Shown here piece by piece: positions 33,539 through 41,554 of a stretch of 64,000 nt of DNA. The notes beneath the pieces are model-generated. The model was not told where the DNA came from and made no database searches. It saw only the letters and a program-made list of their open reading frames with translations. Each line of letters starts with the position of its first letter. Positions within the stretch are counted from its first letter, which is position 1. The position numbers and the translations under genes were made by a program. Origin of the DNA: an uncultured Clostridia bacterium (lineage in GTDB: Bacteria > Bacillota > Clostridia > Christensenellales > Borkfalkiaceae); the NCBI GenBank assembly GCA_947630705.1, contig CANRIK010000005.1, positions 31,090 through 95,089 on the forward strand, in the 5' to 3' direction.

Positions 33539-34597
33539 ATGACTTTAAGCGTATGTCTGATCGTGCGCGACGAAGAACTCGCTTTGGCGCGCTGTCTCGA
33601 TTGTGTAAAAAAATTTGCCGACGAAATAATAGTTGCGGACACGGGTTCGGTCGATAAAACGGTTGAAATCGCCTCGCGCTACACCGATAAAATATACTTT
33701 TTCGAATGGTGCGACGATTTTTCCGCCGCGCGCAATTTTGCTTTTTCAAAGGCCGGCGGCGACTATGTAATGTGGTTAGACGCCGACGATACAATAGACG
33801 ACGACAGTTGCGCAGTTATCAGAAATCTTGTCGATACGGGCGGCTTCGATATGGCATATCTGCCGTATGCGGCGGAATTCGACGGAGAGCGTCCCGTCTG
33901 CGTCTACAATCGCGAGCGGATTTTTCTGCGCTCCATGAATTACCGCTTTTCAGGCGCGGTGCACGAGGCAGTGCCGCCTCGCGGAAAAATTGTCTGTTCC
34001 GACGCGCGTATAGACCACAAAAAAATCAAAAGTCCGGACACGTTCCGAAATCTTCGCATTTATCAGAATATGATTGCCCGTGGGATATCCCTCGACGAAC
34101 GCGGAAAATTTTATTACGGCAGAGAGCTCATATCTCATAAAATGCTTCGCGAGGGTATAGCAATTTTGGAAGATTTTTTAAGCGGCGACGGTTGGAAAGT
34201 GAACAAAACGGAGGCGTGTCTGAATCTCTTCTATTGCTATATGGAATTGGGCAAAGAGGAAGAGGCCGTTTCCGTTATCTTAAAATCTTTTCTCTACGGG
34301 AGGCCGCGCGCGCAGGCATGCTGTATTCTCGGCTCGCACTTTATGGATTCAAACGATCTTCCTACGGCCGTTTATTGGTATGAACGCGCCCTCGACTGCG
34401 GCGACGAAATAAAGTTGGGCGGCTTCGTAAATACGGACTACGCCGATTATATACCGTACTTGCAGTTATGCGTGCTTTACGACCGGCTCGGCGATTTTTC
34501 GAAAGCCGAAGAATACAACGAATTGGCCGGAAAAGTAAAGCCGCAGAGCGCGGAATATCTGTTCAACAAGCGCTATTTTGAAAATAAAACCCGATAA
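33539..34597 (+). CDS. Family 2 glycosyltransferase with a TPR-like C-terminus (SgtA-like)
   Basis: A 352-residue GT-A glycosyltransferase. [20 protein letters not shown] begins the GT2 domain, [14 protein letters not shown] binds the nucleotide sugar and WLDADDT (near residue 80) is the DxD metal site. The last 150 residues are helical TPR-like pairs. It ends 16 nt before the collagen-like gene. In Clostridioides difficile the SgtA glycosyltransferase gene pairs with bclA3 and SgtA glycosylates the collagen region, so by analogy this enzyme may modify the Thr residues of the Gly-Pro-Thr/Gly-Ala-Thr repeats next door. Confidence 0.85.
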   Translation: MTLSVCLIVRDEELALARCLDCVKKFADEIIVADTGSVDKTVEIASRYTDKIYFFEWCDDFSAARNFAFSKAGGDYVMWLDADDTIDDDSCAVIRNLVDTGGFDMAYLPYAAEFDGERPVCVYNRERIFLRSMNYRFSGAVHEAVPPRGKIVCSDARIDHKKIKSPDTFRNLRIYQNMIARGISLDERGKFYYGRELISHKMLREGIAILEDFLSGDGWKVNKTEACLNLFYCYMELGKEEEAVSVILKSFLYGRPRAQACCILGSHFMDSNDLPTAVYWYERALDCGDEIKLGGFVNTDYADYIPYLQLCVLYDRLGDFSKAEEYNELAGKVKPQSAEYLFNKRYFENKTR

Positions 34598-34834
34598 CGA
34601 GGTAAATATAATAATGTTAAAACAGCTTTCAATCTTTTTTGAATGTTTCGGTTGCGGCTGCAACAGCGGCTGTAACAGTTGCGGAAACTCCGTGCGCACC
34701 GTATATGTCAACACGTTGACAGGCATTACGGGACCGACAGGTACAACCGGCCCCGTAGGACCGATCGGACCGGCAGGTCCGGTAGGCCCCACCGGTGCAA
34801 CAGGCCCTACCGGCGCCGTAGGAGCAACAGGTCC

Positions 34835-34870
34835 GGTCGGAGCAACAGAGCCGACTGCATATGGGAAAAT
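34835..34870 (+). other. Left attachment site (attL)
   Basis: Host collagen codons run up to GCAAC (34842-34846); element sequence follows with half-arm ATATGGGAA at 34859-34867. The reading frame is Gly-Ala-Thr up to the core. Confidence 0.75.
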
Positions 34871-34902
34871 AGCGGTCGAAACTTATAGCGGAATAAATAT
34901 CG

Positions 34903-34948
34903 AGATGCGCCCTCGGCGAAACTTCGCCGAGGGCGCATCTGTCTTTTT
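34903..34948 (+). terminator. Terminator at the left end of the element
   Basis: A long stem, AGATGCGCCCTCGGCGAA with its complement to 34940, followed by GTCTTTTT. It isolates the element from transcription of the interrupted host gene. Confidence 0.88.
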
Positions 34949-35025
34949 AATAGATATTTTAAGAAAATTGTAACAATTTGTCGGATTATACCGTCTCATA
35001 TTAAAATATGTTTTGGTATTAAAAT

Positions 35026-36846
35026 ATGTACATTTCATCTGTTTCTTTCAAAGGTTATAAAAATTCCAAAAAACTCTCCACGATCTCATTCGTAAAAGGT
35101 CTCAATATTCTGCTCGGCGAAAACGGTTGCGGAAAAACGGCGGTAATAAACGCTTTGAGACTTGCTCTGCGCGAACAGGAGTCGATAATTGCTTTTTCGG
35201 CAGACGATCTGTATTGTTCGCTCGACAAAAAATGCCGCGCAGACAATGTTGAAATAGATGTGAACTTTTCCGACCTCGACGAGGACGAAAAAGTTATATT
35301 TTACAGTTGGTGCGACGCCGATTTCAACGCCTTGCTTCATCTCGACATAACGCAAAACAAGTCCCGTCTCGGCACATTCAGAAGAAGATATTGGGGCGGA
35401 CGAATGAAAGCCGGCATATTTGAGGATGAGACGCTCGACAGAGTGGAGTGCATCTATCTTCCGCCTCTGCGCGACGCGGAAGTAAAGCTCTCAAACGGCA
35501 AGCGGTCGAGGCTTGCTTACGTTTTGAAGAGACAGTTCAAAGGCGACAATTCTCTCGTCGATAAGGTGAGGGATTTCAACAACGAACTCACGCAAAACGA
35601 CGGCAGGTTGAAGGAAACGAAGAAAAATATCAACGAAAGAATAACCGCCGCGATAGGCCGTGAAATGGCACAGAGCATAAATCTGCAATTTTCCGAAACA
35701 AGTTCGGATAAAATAATGGAAAATATCCGCATGGTGTTTTTCCCGGGCTACGGAGGAGCGGATGCCTACGCTTTCCGAGACCTCGCCACAAACAGCCTCG
35801 GCTACAATAATCTTTTGTATATAGCTACCGTCTTTTCTGAGCTCGAAATGCTGAAAGAAACCGACCGCTTTACGGCTGTTTTAATAGAGGAGCCGGAGGC
35901 TCACCTTCATCCGCAGTTGCAGATAAGATTTATTAAGTACATTCAATCCGTTTCGGAAAGTCTCCCGTCGGCGCAGATAATAGTTACCACACATTCGCCC
36001 GTTTTGGCTTCGTCAGTGGATATAGATAAATTAATACATTTGAAAAATATAGACGACAGCATACGTGCGACTTCGCTCAACGGTAAAAAATTCGGAGTCA
36101 ACGACGATAAAGACAGACTATACCTCAATCGTTGGATGGACGCCACAAAGTCAACCATGCTGTTTTCAAGAGGTATAATCCTTGTCGAGGGCATTGCGGA
36201 GGCAATCGTCGTTCCAAGACTTGCCGAGCTTGTTCTCGAATCCTACAATCGTTCCGCCGAGGCTTCGGGTAAAGCGCCGATCGGCGATTCGCTTGAAGAT
36301 ATGGGAGTTTCAGTAATAAATATAAACGGTATAAATTTTAAGATATTTATGAAACTTTTCGGCAATTTCGACGGTTCGAAGGGGGACTGCATACCCGTTC
36401 GATGCGCCGGCATTACCGACAGAGACCCCTTGAAAGCCAATTTTTCAGAATCGGGTAAGGCTATGCCGAGTACTAATCCCATGTGCGCTTTGGAAAGAGA
36501 AATAAATTCGCAGCCGTACACTCGCCTCTTCGTCTCTCCGCATAAAACTTTCGAATACGACCTTGCCGTTGAAAATCCGTCTGTGATGGCGGAAACGCTT
36601 GAAAGCGTTTGGCCGAGCGCAGAGGGAAAAGTAAAAGAAGAATTGAAAGCCATATCATCGCGGCACGCCAAAGATAAAGACGTGGAAAATTTACACAAAG
36701 ACGCCATGTTTATATATGAACATCTGACAAGTCCTTCGGTAGGCAAAGGTCTGTTTGCCTCTGTGCTCGCAAAAGGAACGGACAAAACTTTCGTCGTTCC
36801 GGATTATATCAGAGATGCGGTGCTTTGGGTCTGCGGAGCAAAATAA
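35026..36846 (+). CDS. gajA: OLD-family ATP-dependent endonuclease (GajA-like)
   Basis: A 606-residue protein with an N-terminal ABC/SMC-like ATPase and a C-terminal TOPRIM nuclease. Walker A GENGCGKTAVINAL (near residue 30), a signature-like NSLGYNNLLYIATV and Walker B VLIEEPEAHLHPQLQ (near 285) form the ATPase. ILVEGIAEAIVVPRLAEL (near 384) gives the TOPRIM Glu and GITDRDP (near 462) its Asp pair. Slightly longer than Escherichia and Bacillus GajA (about 580). In Gabija, GajA nicks DNA when nucleotides are depleted during phage infection. The pairing with a UvrD-like gene starting 1 nt after its stop supports Gabija (class 2 OLD) rather than a stand-alone OLD. Confidence 0.87.
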   Translation: MYISSVSFKGYKNSKKLSTISFVKGLNILLGENGCGKTAVINALRLALREQESIIAFSADDLYCSLDKKCRADNVEIDVNFSDLDEDEKVIFYSWCDADFNALLHLDITQNKSRLGTFRRRYWGGRMKAGIFEDETLDRVECIYLPPLRDAEVKLSNGKRSRLAYVLKRQFKGDNSLVDKVRDFNNELTQNDGRLKETKKNINERITAAIGREMAQSINLQFSETSSDKIMENIRMVFFPGYGGADAYAFRDLATNSLGYNNLLYIATVFSELEMLKETDRFTAVLIEEPEAHLHPQLQIRFIKYIQSVSESLPSAQIIVTTHSPVLASSVDIDKLIHLKNIDDSIRATSLNGKKFGVNDDKDRLYLNRWMDATKSTMLFSRGIILVEGIAEAIVVPRLAELVLESYNRSAEASGKAPIGDSLEDMGVSVININGINFKIFMKLFGNFDGSKGDCIPVRCAGITDRDPLKANFSESGKAMPSTNPMCALEREINSQPYTRLFVSPHKTFEYDLAVENPSVMAETLESVWPSAEGKVKEELKAISSRHAKDKDVENLHKDAMFIYEHLTSPSVGKGLFASVLAKGTDKTFVVPDYIRDAVLWVCGAK

Positions 36847-36847
36847 T

Positions 36848-38785
36848 ATGACTGACTATTCTGAAAAAAGAGATATTCTGGCACAAGAACTTTGCGGAGC
36901 GGGTGTCAGTTCATGTCCCTACCGAAAGGAGGACGTGGATTGCGAAAAATTCGGCAAATGCCGTATATGGCAAAAGACCGCCGAGCAACTCGAATATATT
37001 TTTTCGCCCGTATCCTCCGACGTATTTTTGAAAGCGTGCGCGGGAAGCGGCAAAACGGAGGCGCTCGGAATGAAAGCCGCATATGAAATATCCCGTTGGA
37101 ACAGCAATGATTCGGGAATAGCCGTGCTTACTTTTACAAACGCCGCAACCGATACGGTAAGGGAAAGAATTGTCAGATTTTACCCGAACGCTCTGTCGGG
37201 GAAGCATTTCATAGGCACTGTTTCCAGCTTTATCCAAGGCTTTATAACGCAGAAATTCGCATACGTATTCAGAAAAGATTGCGAAGATCGGGATAGATCC
37301 TTTACGATCGTTGATTCCGACGTGAACGCTTATAATTCGCAATGGTTGACTAATTATCATATATTCGGCAATATTTTCATGCATAAATTAAACATGCGGT
37401 TGAGTTCCAATGAATGGATATACAATGAAAATAAAAATTGGGGGAACAATAGAGAAACAACGCTTAAAAATATTTACGAAAACATAAGCCATGACCTCGC
37501 GGAAAAAGAGTATCAGCCTAAAAGTTACGAGGCGTTTGAAGAGAATGTCTTAAATCGTAAAGACAAATTTTGGACGGATGGATTTGCCACATATGAAGAT
37601 ATGGAATATCTGGCATATAAATGTTTGAGTGAGAAAAGCGAGATAGCCAAATACCTTGCGCTCAAATTTCCCATTATAATGGTAGATGAATTTCAGGATC
37701 TGTCTGTCACCGAACTTGAAATCCTCGGATATTTGAATAGAGCCGGCAGTAAAATTCATTTTATAGGGGATTTGAATCAGGCCATATATTCTTTTAAGGA
37801 CGCCCTGCCAGAGAGGCTTGCGAAGTACGTAGAAGACAATAATTTTGTACGTATGGAGCTTAATACGAATTTCAGAAGCACGCAAAAAATAGTAGACGTA
37901 TCGCGCAAAATAGGAGAAATAAAGGAAAATATAACGGGAACGGAGCGCAGTTTGAGAAACTGCGCGGACGTCATATATATTGAATATTCGAAAGAGAATG
38001 AAGCCGTCGAAAAATTCACCGAGCTCGTGCATGAACTCAATTTAAAATCGGAAAATTGCGTGATAGCCGTGCGCACAAACAGTCATAAGGACATGCTTTC
38101 CGGTGCGCCTAAAAGTAAAACGCCGTCCCATGAAGTGATTGCCGCAGTAAATCTCTGGTGCAAGCGAAATATGGAAAATATGAAAACGGCAATTATGTAC
38201 ATGGGCAAGCAGTTGCAGAAATGGATAAAATATCACGTACAGAGCGGCGACTGTTATTGTCCCAAAAATTTCGAAGGCGGCAATATCGGCTGGGAGCTTA
38301 AACTTCGCGATATTTTAAACGAATTATGCGCGCGCACAGAATTGTTGGATTTTGAAGGGAAGAACTATAAAGATTGGTATGGCTCGAATAGAAGTACGAT
38401 TGCCGAAATCGTCTGTAAAAATCTGTCCGATTTTTCGGAAATTCCACCATTTGAGGAGTTTAAAAAAATAATAAGAACGCCAAACGGCACATCGAAAAAA
38501 TCCGTTGAAATTTATTCGGCTCCCAAAAAGAGCGAAATCGAAGTCATGTCTATTCATTCCATCAAGGGAAAAACTTACGACGCCTTGATGCATGTATCCT
38601 ATCCCAGCGCCCAAAATTCGAAAATAAATTATTGGGAGAACTGGCTGAACGGCGATAAAGAGGAGCGCAGGTGCGCTTATGTCGCCGCAACGCGCCCGAA
38701 ATATTTGCTCTGCTGGGCCGTTCCCGAACTTGACGATGAAAAGCGAAAAGTCATAGAGGAACTCGGATTTGAAAAATACACTTAA
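36848..38785 (+). CDS. gajB: UvrD/Rep-like helicase (GajB-like)
   Basis: A 645-residue SF1A helicase. Motifs: CAGSGKTEALGMKAAYE (Walker A, near residue 63), FTNAATDTVRERI (Ia), IMVDEFQDLSVTE (II, near 277), FIGDLNQAIYSF (III), NTNFRSTQKIVD (IV), VMSIHSIKGKTYDALMHV (V) and CAYVAATRPKYLL (VI). The N-terminus has a Cys cluster (SCPYRKEDVDCEKFGKC) that may hold a metal; this is not part of the canonical GajB, which is about 150 residues shorter. The ATG at 36848 starts 1 nt after the gajA stop; an earlier in-frame start would lie inside gajA. Coupled expression and partner identity fit a Gabija-like defence pair. Confidence 0.87.
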   Translation: MTDYSEKRDILAQELCGAGVSSCPYRKEDVDCEKFGKCRIWQKTAEQLEYIFSPVSSDVFLKACAGSGKTEALGMKAAYEISRWNSNDSGIAVLTFTNAATDTVRERIVRFYPNALSGKHFIGTVSSFIQGFITQKFAYVFRKDCEDRDRSFTIVDSDVNAYNSQWLTNYHIFGNIFMHKLNMRLSSNEWIYNENKNWGNNRETTLKNIYENISHDLAEKEYQPKSYEAFEENVLNRKDKFWTDGFATYEDMEYLAYKCLSEKSEIAKYLALKFPIIMVDEFQDLSVTELEILGYLNRAGSKIHFIGDLNQAIYSFKDALPERLAKYVEDNNFVRMELNTNFRSTQKIVDVSRKIGEIKENITGTERSLRNCADVIYIEYSKENEAVEKFTELVHELNLKSENCVIAVRTNSHKDMLSGAPKSKTPSHEVIAAVNLWCKRNMENMKTAIMYMGKQLQKWIKYHVQSGDCYCPKNFEGGNIGWELKLRDILNELCARTELLDFEGKNYKDWYGSNRSTIAEIVCKNLSDFSEIPPFEEFKKIIRTPNGTSKKSVEIYSAPKKSEIEVMSIHSIKGKTYDALMHVSYPSAQNSKINYWENWLNGDKEERRCAYVAATRPKYLLCWAVPELDDEKRKVIEELGFEKYT

Positions 38786-38837
38786 AAGTTCTTAATTTTG
38801 CGTTTTAAAAAAATTTAAAAAAATTTCTGAAAAACTC

Positions 38838-38912
38838 TTGACAAACGGTCGGACGCGGTTTACCGCGTCCGACCGTTTGGTATTTAGCAAACGGTCGGAC
38901 GCGGTTTATAAT
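38838..38912 (+). promoter_or_regulatory. Promoter with a repeated 17-bp operator before the DUF2589 cluster
   Basis: CAAACGGTCGGACGCGG occurs at 38842-38858, in inverted orientation at 38863-38879 (a perfect 17-bp dyad with TTTA between) and again direct at 38888-38904. A TATAAT (38907-38912) and a weak -35 (TTAGCA, 38884-38889) bracket the third copy, so the motif fills the 17-nt spacer. A consensus TTGACA overlaps the first copy (38838-38843). No T-run follows the dyad, so it is an operator array rather than a terminator. The cognate regulator is unknown. Confidence 0.75.
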
Positions 38913-38934
38913 TTAAAAAAAACGAGGTGTTAAA

Positions 38935-39444
38935 ATGTCCAAAAGTGAAAGTTTCAGCGATCTTATAGGTTCCATTCAGGAAGCATTCCTTGCCGTGAAC
39001 GAACTCAGCGAACAGCAACATATCGAAACGCTCGCAAAGTATTTCGACGAGGATGATAAGCCCAAAACTTTGACAGTTAAATATCCTTTCTTTGATGATG
39101 TCGGCGAAATAGCGTATAAGGAACTTGATATCCCTCTCTTGTGTCTTGTACCTGTGGCGTCGCTCAAAATCAATGAAGTGGATATCAACTTCAAAGTAAA
39201 GCTCTCCGGTAAAATCAGACTTAAAGAAGACGAAAGGCGCATGACTTTTTTCAAAAAGAGGGACGATGAAACTGTCGAGGCGTCAAACGATTCCTCTCAA
39301 AGCAAGAGCGGACTTGGATTTGTGCCGGAATACCGCAAGAGCAAAGACGGCAGTTACGCGGATATTTCGTTGAAGTTCCGTGCCGAAGAAGCTCCCGAAG
39401 GGCTTATAAGAATACGCGATGAACTTATAAAAATATTACCGTGA
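38935..39444 (+). CDS. DUF2589 family protein (first copy)
   Basis: A 169-residue soluble protein. LDIPLLCLVPVASLKINEVD is the DUF2589 core strand pattern and APEGLIRIRDELIKILP the family's usual end. The middle (about 105-135) is charged and low in complexity. DUF2589 proteins usually occur as adjacent pairs of unknown function; here the second copy lies 14 nt downstream. A strong ribosome-binding site (CGAGGTG) and the operator-rich promoter indicate controlled, possibly high expression. Its place between defence genes and a recombinase makes it cargo of the element. Confidence 0.78.
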   Translation: MSKSESFSDLIGSIQEAFLAVNELSEQQHIETLAKYFDEDDKPKTLTVKYPFFDDVGEIAYKELDIPLLCLVPVASLKINEVDINFKVKLSGKIRLKEDERRMTFFKKRDDETVEASNDSSQSKSGLGFVPEYRKSKDGSYADISLKFRAEEAPEGLIRIRDELIKILP

Positions 39445-39458
39445 GGAGGTAAAAATTT

Positions 39459-40118
39459 ATGCCAGGTGAACAAGATAAATTAGTTAACATTTCGAACCAG
39501 TTTTCGGGACTGGATATGGCCGCTCTCATAGGCGGACCGTTGAGCGCAGCATGCAACGCGCAAACTATGCTTGCAAAGTCTACGCTTGACTTTATCCAAG
39601 ATGTGGGTCTCGAAGCCGAGGACAGCAATGGCCATAGAAAAGTTCGTACTGCGAACTTCTTCTTTAACAGAACTTCCGAAGGCGCGGAAGACGGGAAAAT
39701 GAAAAGCGAAAGGGTTGATGTGAACATTCCTCTTCTTGCAATCGTCAATGTTCCCGCTCTCGCAATCGATAAGGTAAACATAACTTTCGATATGGAAGTT
39801 AAATCGTCTACATCGGCTGAATCGAGTAGCAAAAAGGACGCCACAGTTAATGCAAATGCCGGATTGAAAATCGGACCGTTCAATATGAACGTAAGTATCA
39901 AGGGCTCCATATCCTGCCATGAGAGCAATACGCGTTCCAGCGACAATTCGGCAAAATATCATGTGGAGGTTTCGGCAAGTCAGCAGAAGACTCCGGAAGG
40001 TCTCATGCGCATGCTCGACATGCTTACAAACGCGATTGCTCCTTCCAGTGTGACGCAAGAAACCACTGAAAATCCTCCCCAAAATCCACCCAAAAATCCA
40101 CCCACCAATAATACTTAA
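39459..40118 (+). CDS. DUF2589 family protein (second copy)
   Basis: A 219-residue paralogue of the preceding protein: VNIPLLAIVNVPALAIDKVN aligns with the core strand of copy 1, and KTPEGLMRMLDMLTNAI with its end. It has a longer N-terminal helix (ALIGGPLSAACNAQTMLAKS) that could oligomerise or touch membrane, and a Pro/Asn-rich tail (PPQNPPKNPPTNNT). The ribosome-binding site GAGGAGG is excellent. The pair probably forms a hetero-oligomer; function unknown. Confidence 0.8.
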   Translation: MPGEQDKLVNISNQFSGLDMAALIGGPLSAACNAQTMLAKSTLDFIQDVGLEAEDSNGHRKVRTANFFFNRTSEGAEDGKMKSERVDVNIPLLAIVNVPALAIDKVNITFDMEVKSSTSAESSSKKDATVNANAGLKIGPFNMNVSIKGSISCHESNTRSSDNSAKYHVEVSASQQKTPEGLMRMLDMLTNAIAPSSVTQETTENPPQNPPKNPPTNNT

Positions 40119-40120
40119 AT

Positions 40121-40390
40121 ATGGCTTATTCGATAAGCGATTATAAGTTTATTGTCCGCTGCGTCGTAGGCAATACAAATACTGAACAATTGCCTGACGA
40201 AGCAAAAATCAAAAAGCAGACGGAGCAGCTTAATGCTGCTCTGTCTCGCGGCGGCAGAATATTGGGGCAGGAGAAAAATTTTTTTATCTTGAATATAGGC
40301 GAGCATCAGGTCGTTTCGCAGTATATCGTCTATCATGTCGGATTTGAGCGCAAACCATATTGGTGGCGCGAGGACGGAGGAGAGAAGTAA
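40121..40390 (+). CDS. Small protein of unknown function in the DUF2589 cluster
   Basis: An 89-residue soluble alpha/beta protein with an aromatic C-terminus (KPYWWREDGGEK). It starts 2 nt after the second DUF2589 gene, so translation is coupled. No family recognised; there is no signal peptide, helix-turn-helix or membrane segment. Being co-expressed with the DUF2589 pair is the only clue. Confidence 0.72.
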   Translation: MAYSISDYKFIVRCVVGNTNTEQLPDEAKIKKQTEQLNAALSRGGRILGQEKNFFILNIGEHQVVSQYIVYHVGFERKPYWWREDGGEK

Positions 40391-40435
40391 CCGACTCTGC
40401 AATTTAAACTTCAACAAAAATCAAGGAGTGAATCT

Positions 40436-41218
40436 ATGGCTTTACAGAGACCTATACAGCTTTATAATTTTTTAAATAATAACAGGGCATATGTAGACAA
40501 TACCATATCTGGCTTGGATTACAATAATTTTTGCAGGTTGCACAACGGCTATTGTGCCGATGAATATAGCAACGGCATTATTTTGGACGGAGAAATTTAC
40601 AAACTCGGTTGGAATTCCATATTGAGGGCCAAAATTGACTGCGATAAAATTCTTATAAAGGACGTGAGCAATGTCAAATACGGTTGCACAAAAACATTGA
40701 ATATAAGGGTAGATGAGATAGTAACGCGCGCCGTATCTTCCTGTACTTTACTTATAATAAGGTGTGGGAGCGAGCTGTTATTTGCTCATATCGATAAATC
40801 CGATCATATCAAAGCAATGGAATCTTTGATGGATATTTTCGACATTTCCCAAAAACAATGTACCGCAATCGAGATGTTTATAAGCAGAATAAATAACGAC
40901 GAACAGAAAAAGTTTTGCGAAATTGTCAAAAGTAGGGCGGAAGCCGCTTTCTGTTCGGAATTTATAAGAGACCTGCGCGTAATAAATCAAGCCATCGAAA
41001 GGTTAAAATACAAGAATTCGGAAGTCGTAATGCATAACGAATTGGGCATCTATATCGACCCCGACGGCTCTCCTCAAATATTCGGCGATTTGTGCTATCT
41101 GATTCTCGGCGAAAATTTGATGGAAGGACAATACGTAGATGTGCCTTTCCTGTTTGCGGAAAACTTAATGAACGCCATGACCGACCTTTACGATAGGGTT
41201 CGTCGGATCCGCCGATAA
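40436..41218 (+). CDS. Protein of unknown function, last gene of the DUF2589 cluster
   Basis: A 260-residue soluble protein with no recognised domain. The N-terminal half is beta-rich (RPIQLYNFLNNNRAYVDNTI; IILDGEIYKLGWNSILRAKI), the C-terminal half helical with a basic end (DRVRRIRR). A strong ribosome-binding site (AAGGAGTG) precedes the ATG, and a terminator follows, closing a four-gene unit. It could be an effector or adaptor of the DUF2589 pair; this is a guess from position only. Confidence 0.72.
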   Translation: MALQRPIQLYNFLNNNRAYVDNTISGLDYNNFCRLHNGYCADEYSNGIILDGEIYKLGWNSILRAKIDCDKILIKDVSNVKYGCTKTLNIRVDEIVTRAVSSCTLLIIRCGSELLFAHIDKSDHIKAMESLMDIFDISQKQCTAIEMFISRINNDEQKKFCEIVKSRAEAAFCSEFIRDLRVINQAIERLKYKNSEVVMHNELGIYIDPDGSPQIFGDLCYLILGENLMEGQYVDVPFLFAENLMNAMTDLYDRVRRIRR

Positions 41219-41240
41219 ACATTTAAACATGTTCGGCAAA

Positions 41241-41275
41241 AGGCGGAAAGTCCTTTCAGACTTTCCGCCTTTTTT
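41241..41275 (+). terminator. Terminator of the DUF2589 cluster
   Basis: Stem AGGCGGAAAGTC / GACTTTCCGCCT with a 6-nt loop and TTTTT. Confidence 0.9.
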
Positions 41276-41371
41276 GCTTTTGAAAAGTCTCCTGATTCGA
41301 TTAAATTCACAGCATTCGACGAAAAAACGTATACTTATAAGAGTTAATTATTCGGAGGTGTTTAAAGCGGC

Positions 41372-41554
41372 ATGAGATTTGAGCAGTTGACAAAGAAGTA
41401 TGCGTCGTTTCCGAAAGAGGAGAAAATATATATTGCCGACGGCGCGAAATATACCGTCACGCGACATTTTACGGGCGATACCGATATAGACAGAGCGGTG
41501 GCGGAGTACGCTTCAAATCGAGCAAACAGGGAATATGGAATATATGACCGCTAA
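41372..41554 (+). CDS. 60-residue ORF coupled to the recombinase gene
   Basis: A small basic-acidic protein (FEQLTKKYASFPKEEKIYIA then GAKYTVTRHFTGDTDIDRAV). A GGAGGTG ribosome-binding site lies 11 nt upstream, and its last 20 nt overlap the recombinase start. Many serine-recombinase elements of Clostridia (Tn4451 type) carry a short ORF in this spot. A recombination directionality factor is a reasonable guess, but no motif proves it. Confidence 0.68.
   Translation: MRFEQLTKKYASFPKEEKIYIADGAKYTVTRHFTGDTDIDRAVAEYASNRANREYGIYDR

Larger units (their letters stand above)
34614..34973 (+). pseudogene. Collagen-like (BclA-type) protein, 5' part cut by an inserted element
   Basis: From the ATG at 34614 (AACGAGG upstream; an in-frame ATG at 34578 lies inside the previous gene) this reads a short N-terminus with a Cys-rich stretch ([14 protein letters not shown]), then Gly-X-X triplets such as [17 protein letters not shown]. 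The triplets stop abruptly after GAT at 34847, and about 42 unrelated residues encoded by the element follow. The missing 3' part is found at 43213-43764. Joining 34614-34844 to 43213-43764 gives an uninterrupted 260-residue collagen-like protein. The truncated product may still be made, since the end is defined by a stop and a terminator. Confidence 0.85.

Noticed and set aside
38842..38879. Intrinsic terminator after the UvrD-like gene
   Set aside because: The dyad is strong, but no T-run follows, and a third direct copy lies in a promoter spacer, so an operator is more likely.
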